DNA of 64,000 nucleotides from Sorghum bicolor (lineage: Eukaryota; Streptophyta; Magnoliopsida; Poales; Poaceae), in NCBI RefSeq assembly GCF_000003195.3, contig NC_012876.2, positions 42,410,135 through 42,474,134 of the forward strand, read 5' to 3'. Positions 10,701 to 22,765 of the stretch are shown piece after piece. A program made the position numbers and the translations under genes. The notes under the pieces were generated by a model. It ran no database searches and had not been told where the DNA came from. It saw nothing but the letters and a program-made list of their open reading frames with translations. How positions within the stretch are numbered: the first letter of the stretch is position 1; every line of letters begins with the position of its first letter.

Positions 10701-13700
10701 AAGGTTACCATTAGATAAAATTTAGAACTTGATGAATGTAACAAACTTTGTATTCATGACTTTTCCATTCGGGACCATCTAGGGTTCGATCAAAGTGTGT
10801 GTTTCTAAAAACCAATGCTTTGACTTTGGTCATTCTTGGTCAAATGACCCATTTGATGACTTGAAATGAAACAATTTTGAATACAAAGTTGTTAGAGATC
10901 ATCAAGATGTACATTTGATATATTTTCTATTTTTCCATTTGGATAAATTTATGCCAATCCTAGGCATGTGTGTTTAAACTCCAACACGGGTTTTGGTCAA
11001 ATTTGGTCAAATGACCCATTTGATGACTTGAAATGAAAAACTTTTGAATACCATGTTGTTAGAGATCATCAAGATCCAAACATTTTATATAGACAATTTT
11101 TCCATTTGAGAAAGCTTAAGTAAACAATACCCACCAAATCTTGAATCTCACACAAACTATATGAAACTATATGTGAGAATTGTGGATTTACAACTACACC
11201 TTCCCAACACTTTGTCAAATGCAAAAATGGTCTATATAATAAATGTAGATCTTGATGAGTGGAACAATATTGGTATTCATGACTTTCCCAGTCGAGACCA
11301 TCTAGGGTTCTGAAAACCGGTGCGTGGCTATGAATTCTTTCAAAATTCAAAATTGAGTGCTTCAAACTTTTCCAAGTGAAAAGGTTACCATTAGACCAAA
11401 TGTAGAACTTGACGAGTGTAACAAACTTTGTATTAATGACTTTTCCATTTGGGACAATCTAGGGTTCGCTCAAAGTGTGTGTTTCTAAAAACTAATGCTT
11501 TAACATTGGTCAAACTTGATCAAATGATCCATTTGATGACTTGAAATGAAAAAAATTTGAATACCATGTTGCTAGAGATCATCAAGATTCAAACTTTTTA
11601 TATAGACAATTTTTCTATTTGAGAAAGTTTAAGTAAACAGTACCTACCAAATCTTAAAACTCACACAAACTATATGAAACTATATGTGAGAATTGTGGAT
11701 TTTCAACTACACCTTCCCAACACTTTGTCAAATGCAAAAATGGTCTATATATTAAATGTAGATCTTGATGAGTGGAACAATATTGGTATTCATGACTTTC
11801 CCAGTCGAGACCATCTAGGGTTCTAAAAACCGGTGCATGGCTATGAATTCTTTAAAAATTCAAAATTGAGTGCTTCAAACTTTTCCAAGTGAAAAGGTTA
11901 CCAATAGACCAAATGTAGAACTTGATGAGAGTAACAAACTTTGTATTCATGACTTTTCCATTTGGGACCATCTAGGGTTCGGTCTAAGTGTGTGTTTCTA
12001 AAAACCAATGCTTTGACATTGGTCAAACTTGGTCAAATGACCCATTTGATGACTTGAAATGAAACAGTTTTGAATACAAAGTTGTTAGAGATCATCAAGA
12101 TCTACATTTGATATATTGTCCATTTTTCCAATCAGATAAATTTGAGCCAATCCTAGGCACATGTGTTTAAAATCCAAGAGGGGTTTTAGCCAAACTTGAT
12201 CAAATGACCCATTTGATGACTTGAAATGAAAAAAATTTGAATACCACGTTGTTAGAGATCATCAAGATCCAAACTTTTTATATAGACAATTTTTCCATTT
12301 GAGAAAGTTTAAGTAAAGAGTACCCACCAAATCTTGAATCTCACACAAACTATATGAAACTATATGTGTGAATTGTGGATTTTCAACTACACCATTCCAA
12401 TACTTTGTCAAATGCAAAAATGGTCTATATATTAAATGTAGATCTTGTTGAGTGGAACAATATTGGTATTCATGACTTTCCCAGTCGATACCATCTAGGG
12501 TTCTGAAAACCGGTGCGTGGCTATGAATTCTTTCAAAATAAAAAATTGAGTGCTTCAAACTTTTCCAAGTGAAAAGGTTACCATTAGATAAAATTTAGAA
12601 CTTGATGAGTGTAACAAACTTTGTATTCATGACTTTTCCATTCGGGACCATCTAGGGTTCGATCAAAGTGTGTGTTTCTAAAAACCAATGCTTTGACTTT
12701 GGTCATTCTTGGTCAAATGACCCATTTGATGACTTGAAATGAAACAATTTTGAATACAAAGTTGTTAGAGATCATCAAGATGTACATTTGATATATTTTC
12801 TATTTTTCCATTTGGATAAATTTATGCCAATCCTAGGCATGTGTGTTTAAACTCCAACACGGGTTTTGGTCAAATTTGGTCAAATGACCCATTTGATGAC
12901 TTGAAATGAAAAACTTTTGAATACCATGTTGTGAGAGATCATCAAGATCCAAACTTTTTATATAGACAATTTTTCCATTTGAGAAAGCTTAAGTAAACAA
13001 TACCCACCAAATCTTGAATCTCACACAAACTATATGAAACTATATGTGAGAATTGTGGATTTACAACTACACCTTCCCAACACTTTGTCAAATGCAAAAA
13101 TGGTCTATATAATAAATGTAGATCTTGATGAGTGGAACAATATTGGTATTCATGACTTTTCCAGTCGAGACCATCTAGGGTTCTGAAAACCGGTGCGTGG
13201 CTATGAATTCTTTCAAAATTCAAAATTGAGTGCTTCAAACTTTTCCAAGTGAAAAGGTTACCATTAGACCAAATGTAGAACTTGATGAGTGTAACAAACT
13301 TTGTATTAATGACTTTTCCATTTGGGACAATCTAGGGTTCGCTCAAAGTGTGTGTTTCTAAAAACTAATGCTTTAACATTGGTCAAACTTGATCAAATGA
13401 TCCATTTGATGACTTGAAATGAAAAAATTTTGAATACCATGTTGCTAGAGATCATCAAGATTCAAACTTTTTATATAGACAATTTTTCTATTTGAGAAAG
13501 TTTAAGTAAACAGTACCTACCAAATCTTAAAACTCACACAAACTATATGAAACTATATGTGAGAATTGTGGATTTTCAACTACACCTTCCCAACACTTTG
13601 TCAAATGCAAAAATGGTCTATATATTAAATGTAGATCTTGATGAGTGGAACAATATTGGTATTCATGACTTTCCCAGTCGAGACCATCTAGGGTTCTAAA

Positions 13701-16700
13701 AACCGGTGCATGGCTATGAATTCTTTAAAAATTCAAAATTGAGTGCTTCAAACTTTTCCAAGTGAAAAGGTTACCAATAGACCAAATGTAATACTTGATG
13801 AGAGTAACAAACTTTGTATTCATGACTTTTCCATTTGGGACCATCTAGGGTTCGGTCTAAGTGTGTGTTTCTAAAAACCAATGCTTTGACATTGGTCAAA
13901 CTTGGTCAAATGACCCATTTGATGACTTGAAATGAAACAGTTTTGAATACAAAGTTGTTAGAGATCATCAAGATCTACATTTGATATATTGTCCATTTTT
14001 CCAATCGGATAAATTTGAGCCAATCCTAGGCACATGTGTTTAAAATCCAAGAGGGGTTTTGGCCAAACTTGATCAAATGACCCATTTGATGACTTGAAAT
14101 GAAAAAATTTTGAATACCATGTTGTTAGAGATCATCAAGATCCAAACTTTTTATATAGACAATTTTTCCATTTGAGAAAGTTTAAGTAAAGAGTACCCAC
14201 CAAATCTTGAATCTCACACAAACTATATGAAACTATATGTGTGAATTGTGGATTTTCAACTACACCATTCCAATACTTTGTCAAATGCAAAAATGGTCTA
14301 TATATTAAATGTAGATCTTGTTGAGTGGAACAATATTGGTATTCATGACTTTCCCAGTCGATACCATCTAGGGTTCTGAAAACCGGTGCGTGGCTATGAA
14401 TTCTTTCAAAATAAAAAATTGAGTGCTTCAAACTTTTCCAAGTGAAAAGGTTACCATTAGATAAAATTTAGAACTTGATGAGTGTAACAAACTTTGTATT
14501 CATGACTTTTCCATTCGGGACCATCTAGGGTTCGATCAAAGTGTGTGTTTCTAAAAACCAATGCTTTGACTTTGGTCATTCTTGGTCAAATGACCCATTT
14601 GATGACTTGAAATGAAACAATTTTGAATACAAAGTTGTTAGAGATCATCAAGATGTACATTTGATATATTTTCTATTTTTCCATTTGGATAAATTTATGC
14701 CAATCCTAGGCATGTGTGTTTAAACTCCAACACGGGTTTTGGTCAAATTTGGTCAAATGACCCATTTGATGACTTGAAATGAAAAACTTTTGAATACCAT
14801 GTTGTGAGAGATCATCAAGATCCAAACTTTTTATATAGACAATTTTTCCATTTGAGAAAGCTTAAGTAAACAATACCCACCAAATCTTGAATCTCACACA
14901 AACTATATGAAACTATATGTGAGAATTGTGGATTTACAACTACACCTTCCCAACACTTTGTCAAATGCAAAAATGGTCTATATAATAAATGTAGATCTTG
15001 ATGAGTGGAACAATATTGGTATTCATGACTTTCCCAGTCGAGACCATCTAGGGTTCTGAAAACCGGTGCGTGGCTATGAATTCTTTCAAAATTCAAAATT
15101 GAGTGCTTCAAACTTTCCCAAGTGAAAAGGTTACCATTAGACCAAATGTAGAACTTGATGAGTGTAACAAACTTTGTATTAATGACTTTTCCATTTGGGA
15201 CAATCTAGGGTTCGGTCAAAGTGTGTGTTTCTAAAAACCAATGCTTTGACATTGGTCAAACTTGGTCAAATGATCCATTTGATGACTTGAAATGAAAAAA
15301 TTTTGAATACAATGTTGTTAGAGATCATCAAGATCCAAACTTTTTATATAGACAATTTTTCCATTTGAGAAAGTTTAAGTAAACAATACCTACCAAATCT
15401 TAAAACTCACACAAACTATATGAAATTATATGTGAGAATTGTGGATTTTCAACTACACCTTCCCAACAGTTTGTCAAATGCAAAAATGGTCTATATAATA
15501 AATGTAGATCTTGATGAGTGGAACAATATTGGTATTCATGACTTTCCCAGTCGAGACCATCTAGGGTTCTAAAAACCGGTGCGTGGCTATGAATTCTTTA
15601 AAAATTCAAAATTGAGTGCTTCAAATTTTTCCAAGTGAAAAGGTTACCATTAGATAAAATTTAGAACTTGATGAGTGTAACAAACTTTGTATTCATGACT
15701 TTTCCATTCGGGACCATCTAGGGTTCGATCAAATTGTGTGTTTCTAAAAACCAATGCTTTGACTTTGGTCATTCTAGGTCAAATGACCCATTTGATGACT
15801 TGAAATGAAACAATTTTGAATACAAAGTTGTTAGAGATCATCAAGATATACATTTGATATATTTTCTATTTTTCCATTTGGATAAATTTATGCCAATCCT
15901 AGGCATGTGTGTTTAAACTCCAACACGGGTTTTGGTCAAATTTGGTCAAATGACCCATTTGATGACTTGAAATGAAAAACTTTTGAATACCATGTTGTTA
16001 GAGATCATCAAGATCCAAACTTTTTATATAGACAATTTTTCCATTTGAGAAAGCTTAAGTAAACAATACCCACCAAATCTTGAATCTCACACAAACTATA
16101 TGAAACTATATGTGAGAATTGTGGATTTACAACTACACCTTCCCAACACTTTGTCAAATGCAAAAATGGTCTATATAATAAATGTAGATCTTGATGAGTG
16201 GAACAATATTGGTATTCATGACTTTCCCAGTCGAGACCATCTAGGCTTCTAAAAACCGGTGTGTGTCTATGAATTCATTCAAAATTCAAAATTGAGTGGT
16301 TCAAACCTTTTCAAGTGAAAAGGTTACCATTAGACCAAATGTAGAACTTGATGAGTGTAACAAACTTTGTATTCATAACTTTTCCATTTGGGACCATCTA
16401 GGGTTCGGTCAAAGTGTGTGTTTCTAAAAACCAATGCTTTGACCTTGGTCAAACTTGGTCAAATGACCCATTTGATGACTTGAAATAAAACAATTTTGAA
16501 TACAAAGTTGTTAGAGATTATGAAGATCTACATTTTATATATTGTCCATTTTTCAATTTGGATAAATTTGTGTCAATCCTAGGCACGTGTGTTTAAAATC
16601 CAAGACGGGGTTTGGTCAAAATTGGTCAAATGACCCATTTGATGACTTGAAATGAAAAAAATTTGAATACCATGTCGTTAGAGATCATCAAGATCCAAAC

Positions 16701-18780
16701 TTTTTATATAGACAATTTTCCATTTGAGAAAGTTTAAGTAAACAATACCCACCAAATCTTGAATCTCACACAAACTATATGAAACTATATGTGAGAATTG
16801 TGGATTTTCAACTACACCTTCCCAACAGATTGTCAAATGCAAAAATGGTCTATCTATTAAATGTAGATCTTGATGAGTGGAACAATATTGGTATTCATGA
16901 CTTTCCTAGTTGAGACCATCTAGGGTTCTAAAAACTGGTGTGTGGCTATGAATTCTTTCAAAATTCAAAATTGAGTGCTTCAAACTTTTTCAAGTGAAAA
17001 GGTTACCATTACACAAAATGTAGAACTTGATGAGTGTAACAAACTTTGTATTCATGACTTTTCCATTCGGGACCATTTAGGGTTCGGTCAAAGTGTGTGT
17101 TTCTAGAAACCAATGCTTTGACTTTGGTCAAACTTGGTCAAATGACCCATTTGATGACTTGAAATGAAACAATTTTGAATACAAAGTTGTTAGAGATCAT
17201 CAAGATGTACATTTGATATATTTTTCATTTTTCCATTTGGATAAATTTGTGCCGATCCTAGGCATGTGTGTTTAAAATCCAACACGGGTTTTGGTCAAAC
17301 TTGGTCAAATGACCCATTTGAGGACTTGAAATGAAACAAATTTGAATACCATGTTGTTAGAGATCATCAATATCCAAACTTTTTATATAGACAATTTTTC
17401 CATTTGAGAAAGTTTAAGTAAACAATACCCACCAAATCTTGAATCTCACACAAACTATATGAAACTATATGTGAGAATTGTGGATTTTCATCTACACCTT
17501 CCCAACACTTTATCATATGCAAGAATGGTCTATATATTAAATGTAACTCTTGATGAGTGGAACAATATTAGTATTCATGACTTTCCCAGTCGATACCATC
17601 TAGGGTTGTGAAAACCGGTGCGTGGCTATGAATTCATTCAAAATTCAAAATTTAGTGGTTCAAACTTTTCCTAGTGAAAAGGTTACCATTACACCAAATG
17701 TATAACTTGATGAGTGTAACAAACATTGTATTCATGAGTTTTCCATTTGGGACCATCTAGGGTTCGGTCAAAGTGTGTGTTTCTAAAAACTAATGCTTTG
17801 ACTTTGATCATACTTGGTCAAATGACCCATTTGATGACTTGAAATGAAACAGTTTTGAATACAAAGTTGTTAGAGATCATCAAGATCTACATTTGACATA
17901 TTGTCCATTTTTCCATTTGGATAAATTTGAGCCAATCATAGGCACATGTGTTTAAAATCCAAGAGGGGTTTTGGTCAAACTTGATCAAATGACCAATTTG
18001 ATGAATTGAAATGAAAAAATTTTGAATACCATGTTGTTAGATATCATCAAGATCCAAACTTTTTATATAGACAATTTTTCCATTTGAGAAAGTTTAAGTA
18101 AACAATACGCAATAAATATTGAATCTCACACAAACTATATGAAACTATATGTGAGAATTGTGTTTTTTCAACTACACCTTTCCAACACTTTGTCAAATGC
18201 CAAAAGGTTCTATATATTAAATGCAGATCTTGATGAGTGGAACAATATTGGTATTCATGACTTTCGCAGTTGAGACCATCGAGGCTTGTGAAAACCGGTG
18301 TGTATCTATGAATTCATTCAAAATTCAAAATTGAGTGGTTCAAACTTTTTCAAGTGAAAAGGTTACCATTTGACCAAATGTAGAACTTGATGAGTGTAAC
18401 AAACTTTGTATTCTTAACTTTTCTATTTTGGACTATCTAGGGTTGGTCAAAGTGTGTGTTTCTAAAAAACAATGCTTTGACCTTGGTCAAACTTGGTCAA
18501 ATGACCCATTTGATGACTTGAAATAAAACAATTTTGAATACAAATTTGTTAGAGATCATCATGATCTACATTTGATATATTGTCCATTTTCCATTTGGAT
18601 AAATTTGTGCCAATTCTAGGCACGTGTGTTTAAACTCCAAGACAGGGTTTGGTCAAACTTGGTCAAATGACCCATTTCATGACTTGAAATGAAAAAAATT
18701 TGAATACCATGTCGTTAGAGATCATCAAGATCCAAACTTTTTATATAGACAATTTTTCCATTTGAGAAAGTTTAAGTAAA
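7758..18780. repeat. Satellite array, about 11 kb, ~170-bp submonomers
   Basis: The whole stretch is made of four related submonomers. Two are direct (cores 'aaatgtagatcttgatgagt' and 'aaatgtagaacttgatgagt', about 158 bp apart). Two are inverted (core 'agagatcatcaagatctac' and its 'gatccaaac' variant, about 168 bp apart). A block of four spans 680 bp; a block lacking one inverted submonomer spans about 513 bp. The reverse complement of the inverted ones aligns with the direct ones ('gtagatcttgatga' then 'aacaactttgtattca'). Recurring 98-aa minus-strand ORFs are a by-product of the repeat. I do not recognise the satellite as a named family. Confidence 0.9.
8516..15190. repeat. Higher-order repeat core, 1,873-bp period
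   Basis: Identical landmarks recur at 8516, 10389, 12262 and 14135, exactly 1,873 bp apart, with a second landmark 680 bp into each copy (9196, 11069, 12942, 14815). One period is 680 + about 513 + 680 bp, or about 11 submonomers. Copies differ at only a few positions by eye (for example 'gcaaaaatgg' against 'gaaaaaatgg' near 8665), far less than the submonomers differ from each other. Three copies are complete and a fourth is nearly complete. Outside this core the period is lost and divergence rises. Confidence 0.9.
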
Positions 18781-19831
18781 TGTCGAGGGTATCAGTAACT
18801 GACACATATGACGAGAGGACCCGTACGTAAATCGAGGCCCCTCACTCGACGCCCCCCGATTGGGCGTGCGATTGCCAAGACGAGACGACGACCATAGCTC
18901 GAACACGTAAAGAGCGCCGTGCGAATCGACCAAGGCTCGACCGAATAACGACCATCGAATATGGAAACCGGCTCGTAGGAATCAACAGGCCTCGAGCGCA
19001 AGGACGCCGCCCGCCGTGTGACGCAGGCACGAGAACCAGGGCATTTAATGTGCCTGCCACGTTCTCACCTAACCCGACAGTCACGGGAAGCGTGATAGGG
19101 AGCAAGCACCTATCCAATCGCTCCTTTTTTGCAGCCTTGCCCACCAGACGAGCCAGGGTACGGCAGGGCGCAGTGAGACGGTCGGAACGTCTTGTCACAA
19201 CCCCCCTCGAGACGCCCAAAGTTAGCGCTCCGTTCAGCAGGGCTATGCGCGGCATCAGACCCTCGAGCGGGCATGTACCTTCCCAGAGAAGAGTTGGGCG
19301 ATGGAAGACGACACCTCAACCACTCCGACGCGACTGCAGCTACGACGTACAAGCGTGCCCACGGTTAAGCCGGTCCAGGACAGCGTGCAGGAGCCGAATT
19401 TAGGGGCACACGTAATCATCACCCAAGTACTGTGTAACAAGATAGCTCGAGGCCACGCCGGTATGGAAGCCTCGAGTAGGTCAGCACGCCACGCCCCTAT
19501 CGACCCCTACTCTGTCACCTATGCCATGTAACCTAGGTCTCTCCTTGGACTATAAAAGGGGAGGCATAGGAAGAGATACGAGAGAACAACAAACCGCCTC
19601 AGTCTAGAACTTAGAATCCATACTTTATCTCCATCCGTCCACTTGTATTCACCCCGGTACAAGCACTTAGGTGCAAGATAATAGAAATACCTCTCCCCTG
19701 CTGGACGTAGAGCCTTCTCTTGCCCGAACCAGGATAAATCTTTGTGTCTTTCTTGCATCACCATCTGGGAAAGGGAACACGCACTCAAGTTTCACTCGTT
19801 GGTGTGATCCCCTGTGGGTAAAACACCGACA
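18781..19831 (+). repeat. 5' LTR of element A, 1,051 bp
   Basis: It starts TGTCGAGGG directly after the last satellite base and ends CACCGACA at 19831, giving the usual TG...CA ends. It is GC-rich and many small overlapping ORFs run through it on both strands; these are shadows. A primer binding site follows immediately. Confidence 0.85.
19551..19557 (+). promoter_or_regulatory. TATA box in LTR of element A
   Basis: TATAAAA lies within 'gactataaaaggggagg', about 280 bp before the LTR end. It is the likely start region of the genomic RNA of element A. Confidence 0.6.
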
Positions 19832-19832
19832 C

Positions 19833-19850
19833 TTGGCGCGCAAGCAGCCG
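19833..19850 (+). other. Primer binding site of element A
   Basis: 'ttggcgcgcaagcagcc' starts one base after the LTR. It shares TGGCGCGC with the binding site of element C, in the same place relative to the LTR. The exact tRNA is not assigned. Confidence 0.6.
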
Positions 19851-19961
19851 AGCTGCCAGACTTCTCCTAGGTACGAGCTGCCAGACTTCCCTAGCACCGA
19901 GGGAATTGGCACCGACCACCAACAAGCGAAACGCAGCATTGTGGAGCCCAACAACGCCCCC

Positions 19962-20512
19962 ATGGCACGCGCGGCTTCATCGTCACCCAACTTGCTACCA
20001 CACGGGTTGTTCACAACCCGCCAACGGTTGCAATTCGGCCTCCACAATGCTGCCTCAACACACTCCACCTCGGTTCGCTTTAGTATGGGCACGCATGAGG
20101 ACCGCCCGGGGGCTCTCTCGCAGGTTACCATGGATCTGGTGACCATATTGCCGGCCTCTGAAGACTTAGGATTCTCGCGAGCGCTAGGCCCAAGGCGGTA
20201 CACTATCGGCACGATGAGGCGATAGTTGGAGGAAGAGCGACGCAGGCAGTTCCCAGTCTTTTACTCTGGCAACCCTAACTCTGACTCCGACCATTACGAT
20301 CCCACGTGGCAATGCTTCAACATCCAAGTTGGCGTCGTTGCCATGGATGATGACACCATCGACGACAACGGCGCTGATGCCGCAGCAGCGGCAGGAGGCG
20401 ACAACATGACCCCCGAGCAGGACGAGCACCCACTGAACCCAGTCAACCCACGCCAAGGTGACCAGGTTGTGCAACTCATGCGGCTTCAGGAGCTAAAGGG
20501 CGAGGGCGAGAA
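19962..20512 (+). pseudogene. gag N-terminal fragment of element A
   Basis: From ATG at 19962 a frame runs to TAG at 20223-20225 and stays open beyond it (LEEERRRQF...), so the stop looks like a CAG to TAG change in one gag frame. The part after the stop is acidic and Ala/Asp-rich (around 20340-20440) and ends in a 'VVQLMRLQELKGE' stretch that looks like the start of a coiled coil. After about 20512 the coding character is lost where the CACTA-associated DNA begins. No gag core domain or zinc knuckle is left. Confidence 0.55.
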
Positions 20513-20847
20513 GGGGAGGACATATATACGGGTAGTAGTAGTGAAAGGTTTTTTAGCATAAGTTTCATAGAGAGGAAAAACAGTAAGAAAAACAGCAAAA
20601 AATATTTTATCTATCAAAGTAGCAAAAGGCAAAAATGTTAGAAAGGATTTTGGAAAATGAGATTAAAATTTGGAATTTAACAAAATTTGCCCCATGTTGG
20701 CTTCGATCCTAGGAGTTAACGGTTAACACAAAGGCTCAAGTACCACTGAGTTATTGAGACTTGTTTGGTATTGAGCAGCCTTGTTTTTTCTTTTGTATAG
20801 ATGCAGAGCTGATTTTATTAAAGTGGATCGGCTGCAATACTTTAGTT

Positions 20848-20912
20848 TATTACATGTTTAACGAAGATGACACAATTTGGTTGAACGTCAATCATGAATT
20901 CCTCCTCACATG
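20848..20912 (+). repeat. 65-bp inverted repeat, left copy
   Basis: It is the reverse complement of 27281-27345 with a single mismatch by eye (acatg against acgtg). The pair encloses the transposase gene and the nested Pack-type element. The adjoining bases do not match, so the repeat has sharp edges. Confidence 0.85.
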
Positions 20913-21054
20913 TTTGATATGATTTTTATTGTTTCTATCAATTCTAGTGCCGTAAATGTAAATAAAAAATATTCCTAGAGCAACACACGGGTCTTTGTTT
21001 AGTCTAAAAAAATGCCCAACGAATCTCATAATATGTATGCTTAAAAAAACTTGT

Positions 21055-22330
21055 CATCTCCAACAGTTTGGCATTTTTTCTTGGCCATTTGTTTGAGTTT
21101 GCCAACTCTGAAAACCAAATGGGGAGGAGAAAAAAAGGCATCTCCAAGAGTTTTGCAAAATTTACTTTGCATTTACCAAATGTGTGGACCCAGGTGATTA
21201 TTTGCCATGAAAATTTTTCTTCGGACGTCGACGCGCGTGCGTTTTCGTCGCGCGGCCTTCTATCGTCGTGCGCTCTGCAAGTTCGGGGCCACCGCCAGTC
21301 GTTCGTGTGGATGTCGCACGCGGTGGTTCTCGGCTGTCGCCAGTAGTTCGTGTCGAAGAAGTGCCTTGGACATTCGTCCACAATCCCTGGTGTTGCCGAG
21401 CACTCGCTGAGAGGTGGAAGTGGAAATCTGGAAGTTCGGAAGCATGCCGTGGAGGCAGATCACAATTTTTTCCCGCGCGACCGCCTCCCTCATGTTGTCG
21501 TCGCTCTCGCACCTCCAGCATCGCCTCCTCGCTGCAAGCCCAAAACTCCTTGCTCCGCCCTTTTCTGCTCTCTAGCACCACCGCACAGGCAGCATGCAAG
21601 CCGACTGCCGCCCTGGCCGTCCTCTGGGATCTGGCCGCTTCCCATCCCCCATCTACTATCCCGCTCTACGACGCCGCTGTACGCCTCCACCTCACCACCA
21701 CATTCTTCGGCCGCCTCCGCCTCTCTACGGCCTTCGTCCACCCGTTCCGCCGTCGGGTCCGCCGCCACGACCCACATCTTCCGCATCTACGGCCACCGCT
21801 TCCGCGCCAGCGACACACTGCTTCGCCACTTGGACACCATACACGCCCACGGGCATGCCAAGCGCATCGCCCGCATCGACTCCGCCCGCGGCGGCCGCCG
21901 CGCTTGCCTCGCCCCCGCATTGTCCCTCAAGGTCTCCATGTACGAGAAGGCCGCACGTCGTTGGTGTGGACATCGCACGCAGTGGAGATCGATCTGCTCG
22001 CGTGTGGCCAGTAACGACTGGGCGATCTCCCTCGACTCCTCTTCTATCACGGCAAAAGAACAACGACACGGGCAATATATGGCGCGAGGTGGCTCAACGA
22101 CGAAGGAAACCGCGTGGAGTCCTGGTCACGCGCGGGATCACCGCGGGAGAAGCGGGCGCACGTGTTTGCCAAGCCGAACACAACTCGCATATATGCCAAG
22201 CGGAGCCAAGCATTTGCCAAGTTAACTAAAATGGCAATCCAATTTGCAAAACTGTTGGAGAAGTGTTTTTTAGATTTTTGGCAAAAAACAAGAATGCAAA
22301 ACTGTTGGGACCTACGAGACCTAGTCAAAA
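21055..22330. mobile_element. Pack-type TIR element with GC-rich captured DNA
   Basis: Related inverted ends of about 100-150 bp are seen. The left has 'ctccaacagtttggcatttt', then 'gcatctccaagagttttgca'. The right, read in reverse complement, has 'cccaacagttttgcattctt', then 'cttctccaacagttttgcaa'. Between them (about 21220-22130) the DNA is very GC-rich, coding-like in several frames (ORFs of 211-291 aa overlapping), and quite unlike the AT-rich flanks. That is the picture of a Pack-MULE or similar element carrying host gene pieces. I cannot name the captured gene, and no frame stands out as real. Ends are placed to within about 15 bp. Confidence 0.6.
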
Positions 22331-22606
22331 AAGTAAACATCATTTAGTTGATTTTGTATCGATCCATCACTTAGATTTTCTTCCAATCCTTACTGACACG
22401 TACTCTGGAACCAGATTAGAATTCAACATATAAAAGAAAAAACACCTAGATTTTATGAAGACATTATACAATAAATCAGATTGAAAATTCCAACAACCAA
22501 CACCTAGATCTCCTATTGACGTGCAAACAAATATCCCAACAAAGGAACCTGACGAGAGGTTTCCTTATGAGCTACGCATGCCAAAAAAAAAGGCCAACGG
22601 ATCAGA

Positions 22607-22765
22607 CGACATCTGCCGCTCCTCTCCATTGATCAGACGCTGCCGCTCCTCTCCACTGATCAGACGCTGCCGCTCCTCTCCATTGATCCCAAAAACTTAT
22701 GATACGTTTGCCTTCTGAGTTCCGCACGCCGCTGCCGCTCCTCTCCATTGATCAGACGCTGGGTA
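22607..22765 (+). repeat. Short tandem repeat, ~26-bp units
   Basis: 'ctgccgctcctctccattga' followed by 'tcagacg' occurs three times in tandem (about 22611-22690) and once more at about 22731 after a short spacer. It is upstream of the transposase gene and has no coding frame of note. Confidence 0.7.

Noticed and set aside
8516..15111. Eight minus-strand ORFs of 98 aa, nearly identical, spaced 680 and 1,193 bp
   Set aside because: They follow the satellite period exactly. They have no domain, no splice or promoter context, and no sign that codon positions evolve differently. Identity comes from repeat homogenisation, not selection on protein.
7758..18780. CRISPR-like array of regular repeats
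   Set aside because: Units are contiguous satellite monomers of about 170 bp with no unique spacers, in a plant nuclear sequence.
18792..20474. ORFs of 117-184 aa in the LTR of element A on both strands
   Set aside because: They cross the LTR, primer binding site and gag start in different frames. Only the gag frame after 19962 is supported by continuation beyond its stop.
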